Assembly (NCBI RefSeq): GCF_006337065.1
Contig: NZ_CP040872.1
Coordinates: 62,001-126,000, forward strand
Direction: 5' to 3'
Source of the DNA: Agromyces laixinhei
GTDB lineage: Bacteria; Actinomycetota; Actinomycetes; Actinomycetales; Microbacteriaceae
Length of the DNA stretch: 64,000 bases
The translations under genes and the position numbers were made by a program. Every line of letters starts with the position of its first letter. The stretch's first letter is position 1. Positions 60,211 to 64,000 of this stretch are shown piece by piece. The notes below the pieces were generated by a model. That model was not told the origin of the DNA. It did not search any database and saw nothing but the letters and a program-made list of their open reading frames with translations.

Positions 60211-61611
60211 CTACTGCTCTGCGGCAGCGCGCTGCCACATCATCGCGCGCACCCCGGCGACGACGAGCGGCACGAGCACGAGCAGCGCGACGACGTTCAC
60301 GCCCGCGAAGCCCGCGGCACCCAGCACGACGCCCGACAGCGCAGCGGATGCCGCGGCAGCGAGATTCATCGCAGCATCCGTCGCGCCCTGCAGCGGCACC
60401 CTGACCGACGGCTCGACCGCGGTCGTGAGCAGTGTCGATCCGCCGATGAGCCCGCACGACCAGCCGAGGCCGAGGAGGCCGAGCGCGAGCGGCACGAGCA
60501 GCATGTCGTCGGCGGGCGCCAGAATGCCGATGAGCGCCGAGACCGTGAGGATGCCGGCGCCGATCGCGATCACGCGCGGCGGGCCGATCTTGTCGACGAG
60601 CCAGCCGACGAGCGGGCTGGCGCCGTACATGCCGATGATGTGGATGCTGATCACGACGCCGACGAGCGAGAGCGACAGGCCGTGCGCGGTCATGTGCACC
60701 GGGGTCATCACCATCACGCCGACCATGACCGTGTGCGAACACACGATGGCGAGGATCGCGAAGAGGGCGCGCGGATCGCGGACGGCCGTGCGGAATGCCG
60801 CCCACGCCCCGATCGAACGTTCCTCGCCCGGCGACGGGGAGCCCGACTGCACAGGTGGCGCCGCTTCGGCCGGCTCGGCGAGCACCGCCGGCTCGGCGAG
60901 CACCGCCGGCTCGGCGAGCACCGCCGGCTCGGCGAGCACCGCCGGCTCAGCGGCATCCGTCGCCATCGTGCCGGGCTTCGGGAGCCGCAGGAGCGATGCC
61001 ACGAGCAGCGTCGAGAGACCGAACGCCACCCCTGAGAAGAGGAATGGCCCGACGAGCGGCGGGAGGCCGAGCGCGACGCCCACTTCGTCACCCGTGGCCG
61101 CCAGCAGCGGGCCCGCCACCGACCCGATCGTCGTTGCCCACAGCACGATCGACATCGAACGCGCCTCGAATCCGGCAGCGGCCACCTCGGTCGCGGCGAA
61201 CCTCGCCTGCAACCCCGCCGCGGCGCCCGCTCCGAACGCGGCGAGCCCGAGGAAGACGAGCGGCACCCAGCCCGTCGCGCTCGCCGCGATCACGAGCACC
61301 GCGCCGGTCATCGCGAGCGCGTAGCCCGTCGCGAGCGCGACGTGGCGCCCCGAACGGATCGCGAGCCGTGCGAGCGGGATCGCGACGATCGCGGCGCCGA
61401 GCACGCTCGCCGATTGCGCGAGGCCGGCGAGCGCCACGGCGCCGGTCAACTCCTCGACGAGGAGTGCCGCGACCGCGATGCCCGAGGCGACGCCGACACC
61501 GGCGAGCAATTGGTTGACGACGAGCACGGTGAGCGAGAGACCGCGCCGCGGGGTTCGCGTCTGTGCCGCGGGGGTCGGCATCGACGAACCCCGAAGGCGA
61601 CGCTCGTTCAT
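60211..61611 (-). CDS. major facilitator superfamily transporter
   Basis: 466 aa, twelve helices in two halves. Begins MNERRLRGSSMPTPAAQTRT, first helix LTVLVVNQLLAGVGVASGIA. The MFS A-like loop is weak (PLARLAIRSGRHVALATGYA; LVDKIGPPRVIAIGAG in the second half). The central cytosolic loop (about 220-260) holds four EPAVLA repeats encoded by perfect 18-bp units (60872-60943). Substrate unknown; drug or sugar efflux are possible. ATG 61611 follows AGGAT, 14 bp after the VanY gene stop, so the two are probably co-transcribed. Confidence 0.9.
   Translation of the reverse strand: MNERRLRGSSMPTPAAQTRTPRRGLSLTVLVVNQLLAGVGVASGIAVAALLVEELTGAVALAGLAQSASVLGAAIVAIPLARLAIRSGRHVALATGYALAMTGAVLVIAASATGWVPLVFLGLAAFGAGAAAGLQARFAATEVAAAGFEARSMSIVLWATTIGSVAGPLLAATGDEVGVALGLPPLVGPFLFSGVAFGLSTLLVASLLRLPKPGTMATDAAEPAVLAEPAVLAEPAVLAEPAVLAEPAEAAPPVQSGSPSPGEERSIGAWAAFRTAVRDPRALFAILAIVCSHTVMVGVMVMTPVHMTAHGLSLSLVGVVISIHIIGMYGASPLVGWLVDKIGPPRVIAIGAGILTVSALIGILAPADDMLLVPLALGLLGLGWSCGLIGGSTLLTTAVEPSVRVPLQGATDAAMNLAAAASAALSGVVLGAAGFAGVNVVALLVLVPLVVAGVRAMMWQRAAAEQ
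60872..60943 (-). repeat. four 18-bp tandem repeats in the MFS central loop
   Basis: Perfect units ggctcggcgagcaccgcc at 60872, 60890, 60908 and 60926, each encoding six residues (EPAVLA type). Copy number changes keep the frame. Confidence 0.92.
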
Positions 61612-61625
61612 GGGGCCATCCTCTG

Positions 61626-62459
61626 CTACTCGTTCAGCGGCACGTGCGGCAGCCCGAAGAACTCCTCGAGCGTCGTGAACCCGGTCTCGTGCATCTCGGT
61701 CGCGAGCGGGGCCCCGATGTACCGGAAGTGCCACGCCTCGTGCGGGTATCCGGTCACGTCGACCTTGTCGGCGGGGTAGCGCAGCAGGAATCCGAATCGG
61801 TAGGCGTTCGCCCGCAGCCACTCCCCCTCGGGGCTCGTCTCGAGGCACTCGAAGGTGCAGCCGTTCTCGGCCCCGATGTCGATCGCGAGGCCGGTCTGGT
61901 GCTCGCTGGCCCCCGGCGGCGCGGTCGTCGGATCGCCCCCATCGCCGTAGAGGTCGACCTGGGTTGAGTAACTCCGGAACGCGCTGTTGGACGCGAGGGA
62001 CAATCCGGCCTCGTCGGCCGCGGCCTCGAACATCGCGACGACGGCATCGGCGGCCTCGGGTCGCAGAAGCGGCTCCCACGTGTGCGCGACCGGCACCCCG
62101 ACGAGGTCGGGCTCGTAGTCCTGCGGGTCCAGCGGGCGGAGCTTGTTCACGACGACCCAGATGCTGTTCGGGTCATCGATCGAGTGCGCGGTGCGATCGA
62201 AGGTGTCGACGACCGCCGGCGCAGGTACGACCCCTGGAGCCGGACGCGCGGTCGCCGTTTCGGTCGAGGCATCGGTCGAAGCGGATGCCCCTGCCCCCGT
62301 CGATCCGGCCGGCGAACCACCCGCGGCGGAACCCCCCGACACCGCGCCGATCACCACGACGGCGACCGCGACGAGGGCGAGGCTCAGCGCTCCGGCGATC
62401 ACGAGTCGCCGACGCTGCCGAACCTCGGCGGAGGGCTCGTGGCGCTGACTCGATGACAC
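61626..62459 (-). CDS. VanY-type D-alanyl-D-alanine carboxypeptidase
   Basis: 277 aa. Membrane anchor at about 18-42 (RLVIAGALSLALVAVAVVVI), Ser/Thr/Ala-rich linker, then the M15B zinc peptidase: ASNSAFRSYSTQVDLYGDGG, SEHQTGLAIDIGAENG (His and Asp Zn ligands), and GYPHEAWHFRYIG with catalytic Glu and third His. Trims D-Ala from peptidoglycan stem peptides outside the membrane. GTG 62459 lies 6 nt after TAGACT (leaderless). Divergent from the sugar-binding protein gene. Confidence 0.93.
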   Translation of the reverse strand: MSSSQRHEPSAEVRQRRRLVIAGALSLALVAVAVVVIGAVSGGSAAGGSPAGSTGAGASASTDASTETATARPAPGVVPAPAVVDTFDRTAHSIDDPNSIWVVVNKLRPLDPQDYEPDLVGVPVAHTWEPLLRPEAADAVVAMFEAAADEAGLSLASNSAFRSYSTQVDLYGDGGDPTTAPPGASEHQTGLAIDIGAENGCTFECLETSPEGEWLRANAYRFGFLLRYPADKVDVTGYPHEAWHFRYIGAPLATEMHETGFTTLEEFFGLPHVPLNE

Positions 62460-62515
62460 CGTGAGAGTCTACGCCTGGCCGCATGAGGGCCGGCCGGGCA
62501 TCGCGATCCGAGCCG

Positions 62516-62529
62516 TGAGAGCGCTCTCT
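62516..62529. promoter_or_regulatory. LacI-type operator O1
   Basis: TGAGAGCGCTCTCT, a 12-bp perfect palindrome GAGAGCGCTCTC with central CG as bound by LacI-family repressors such as CebR/BglR types. It abuts the -35 box of the promoter. Confidence 0.75.
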
Positions 62530-62557
62530 TGACAGCGCGTTCTCCAGTGGATAACAT
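62529..62557 (+). promoter_or_regulatory. sigmaA-type promoter of the sugar-binding protein gene
   Basis: TTGACA at 62529-62534, 17-nt spacer, TAACAT at 62552-62557. Consensus -35, good -10. Flanked by the two GAGAGCGCTCTC palindromes. Confidence 0.75.
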
Positions 62558-62570
62558 CATGCCTGCAGCG

Positions 62571-62584
62571 TGAGAGCGCTCTCA
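62571..62584. promoter_or_regulatory. LacI-type operator O2
   Basis: TGAGAGCGCTCTCA, perfect 14-bp palindrome, centre 55 bp from O1, about 14 bp after the -10 box. Two sites bracketing a promoter suggest repression by looping or by double occlusion. Confidence 0.78.
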
Positions 62585-62621
62585 CGAACTCGGCCCGCGC
62601 TTCTCACCGCACGTTCCGATT

Positions 62622-62694
62622 CGCACACGCACGCACGCACATGCACGCACGCACACCCACGCACGCACGCACACCCACGCACACACGCACACAA
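62622..62694 (+). repeat. CA/CACG-rich unstructured leader
   Basis: About 73 nt made almost only of cacg, caca and cacc units, between operator O2 and the ribosome site AAAGGAG. Almost no U and little G, so the 5' leader would be unfolded, with GTG start at 62705. Confidence 0.8.
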
Positions 62695-62704
62695 AGGAGT
62701 GACC

Positions 62705-63979
62705 GTGAAGCTCTCACGCACCAAGGCGATCGCCGCAGTAACAGGCGCCGCATCCATCGCCCTCATCGCCACCGGTTGTTCACCGTCGACCGGCTCCGAA
62801 GGCGGAGGCGACGGCGGCGCGATCGAACTGACCGTCGCCACGTTCAACGACTTCGGCTACACCGACGAACTCCTGCAGGAGTACATGGACGACAACCCCG
62901 ACATCACGGTCGTGCACAACAAGGCGGCGACGACGAATGAGGCCCGCGCCAACTACTTCCAGAAGCTCGGAAAGGGAGGGCTCGCCGACATCGAGGCGAT
63001 CGAGGTCGATTGGCTGCCCGAGGTCATGCAGTACTCCGATCTGCTGGCCGAGGTCCCCGCCGACCTGAGCGACCGGTGGCTCGATTGGAAGGCCGGGGCC
63101 GCGACCGACACCGACGACCGGCTGATCGGGTACGGCACCGACATCGGCCCCGAGGCCGTGTGCTACCGCTCCGACCTCTTCGCCGCAGCCGGCCTGCCCA
63201 CCGACCGCGAGTCGGTCGCGACATTGCTCGAGGGCGACTGGAACACGTACTTCGACGTCGGTGCGCAGTACTCCGCCGCGACCGGCAAGGCCTGGTTCGA
63301 CTCGGCCGCCAGCAGCTACCAGGGCATGATCAACCAGGTCGAAGCGGCCTACGAAGACCCCGACTCCGGCGAGATCATCGCGACCGACAACGCTGAGGTC
63401 GAAGACATCTACAACCAGGTGCTCGAGGCGAGCGCCACGCAATCCGCCCATCTCGGGCAGTGGAGCGACGACTGGTTCGCCGGCCTCTCGAACGGCGCCT
63501 TCGCGACCATGCTCTGCCCCGGCTGGATGCTCGGCGTCATCTCGGGCAATGCCGAGGGCGTCACCGGATGGGACGTCGCGAACGTCTTCCCGAACGGCGG
63601 CGGCAACTGGGGCGGCTCCTACCTGACCGTGCCGGCCGACGGCGAACACGTCGAGGAGGCGCAGAAGCTCGCCGACTGGCTCACCGCGCCAGAGCAGCAG
63701 ATCAAGGCGTTCGTGAACGCGGGCACCTTCCCGAGCCAGGTCGACGCGTACGAGGACGAGGCGCTGACCGGGTTCGTGAACGAGTACTTCAACGATGCAC
63801 CGGTCGGTGAGCTCTTCATCGAGCGTGCGAACGCCGTCGAGGTCTCCCCGTTCAAGGGCGAGTTCTATTTCCAGATCAACGACGCGATGCAGAAGGCCCT
63901 GACCCGTGTCGAAGACGGCACGCAAGACCAGCAGGCCTCATGGGACCAGTGGGTCTCCGAAGTCGACGCCATCGGCTGA
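62705..63979 (+). CDS. extracellular sugar-binding lipoprotein of an ABC importer (family 1)
   Basis: 424 aa. Lipoprotein signal with IATGC (Cys about residue 24), then the SBP_bac_1 fold: IELTVATFNDFGYTDELLQE, RANYFQKLGKGGLADIEAIE, DIGPEAVCYRSDLFAAAGLP, AFATMLCPGWMLGVISGN, GGSYLTVPADGEHVEEAQKL, NAGTFPSQVDAY. Resembles CebE/cellobiose-type binding proteins, though the sugar cannot be told. AAAGGAG 5 nt before GTG 62705. Controlled by a sigmaA promoter with LacI operators; permease genes are expected just beyond the window edge. Confidence 0.93.
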   Translation: MKLSRTKAIAAVTGAASIALIATGCSPSTGSEGGGDGGAIELTVATFNDFGYTDELLQEYMDDNPDITVVHNKAATTNEARANYFQKLGKGGLADIEAIEVDWLPEVMQYSDLLAEVPADLSDRWLDWKAGAATDTDDRLIGYGTDIGPEAVCYRSDLFAAAGLPTDRESVATLLEGDWNTYFDVGAQYSAATGKAWFDSAASSYQGMINQVEAAYEDPDSGEIIATDNAEVEDIYNQVLEASATQSAHLGQWSDDWFAGLSNGAFATMLCPGWMLGVISGNAEGVTGWDVANVFPNGGGNWGGSYLTVPADGEHVEEAQKLADWLTAPEQQIKAFVNAGTFPSQVDAYEDEALTGFVNEYFNDAPVGELFIERANAVEVSPFKGEFYFQINDAMQKALTRVEDGTQDQQASWDQWVSEVDAIG

Positions 63980-64000
63980 TCTCAGGAGCCTCTCGGGCGT

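Noticed and set aside
62570..62704. His/Thr/Ala repeat N-terminus for the sugar-binding protein (start inside operator O2)
   Set aside because: The CA-rich tract is better read as an untranslated leader; GTG 62705 has an excellent ribosome site and gives a proper lipoprotein signal.

Overview
The window is about 70% G+C and reads as one contiguous actinobacterial chromosome segment. It has a 32-residue bS22-type ribosomal protein, a DUF7882 protein, actinobacterial Ku/LigD, an IniA/IniC-type dynamin locus, many GTG/TTG starts and many start codons lying 6-8 nt after a TANNNT -10 box (leaderless layout). By inference this is Microbacteriaceae, Agromyces-like. Lineage cannot be proven from sequence reading alone.

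Layout. 1-5.3 kb (minus strand): end of an AAA/LuxR-type ATPase gene, then a cytochrome c biogenesis operon (phosphatase, TlpA/ResA, CcdA, ResB, CcsB). 5.4-14.7 kb: archaeal-type aspS, a formylglycine-generating enzyme, a glutaredoxin-like protein, bS22, a GNAT, an ArsR regulator, TrkH/TrkA potassium uptake, a DUF402 protein and rlmC. 14.7-23.8 kb: proC, a CDF transporter, tadA, upp, a winged-helix regulator preceded by a Cys-rich micro-ORF, a MarR regulator with an unusually structured upstream region, a second GNAT, a DUF998 protein, tRNA-Arg and small unknown proteins. 23.9-30.9 kb: SAP-like protein, topoisomerase IB, LigD and Ku (end joining), a lipoprotein, an NTF2-like protein and a nitronate monooxygenase directly behind tRNA-Ser(GCU).

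31.2-42.4 kb is the most unusual part: two converging operons. The plus operon encodes an Hsp70-like membrane protein, a large ATPase/LuxR regulator, an IniB-like protein and a four-helix membrane protein. The minus operon encodes a repeat and Gly-rich IniB-like protein, a small acidic protein, and two dynamin-family GTPases resembling IniA and IniC. The iniB-like gene of the plus operon and the minus operon are preceded by similar 43-bp elements, suggesting one regulon. The two IniB-like proteins share a split domain. Two genes here carry apparent 1-nt deletions in GC-rich tandem repeats.

42.5-64 kb: two LCP cell-wall ligases with tRNA-Ser(UGA), a HAD phosphatase, serS, a diacylglycerol kinase-like protein, a secreted GH89 hexosaminidase with a divergent ROK regulator, a small solute-binding lipoprotein coupled to a CDF protein, pheA, DUF445, pgm, a secreted IPT/TIG-amidase (frameshifted), an MFS exporter, a VanY-type carboxypeptidase, and a sugar-binding lipoprotein under a sigmaA promoter flanked by two LacI-type palindromes.

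Beyond genes: a triple 10-bp repeat element (TTCTCAGGAG, fixed 34- and 21-nt spacings) occurs in three intergenic regions. The octamer GGCATCCG/CGGATGCC is abundant inside genes on both strands. Two protein genes start exactly 3 nt after a tRNA-Ser gene.
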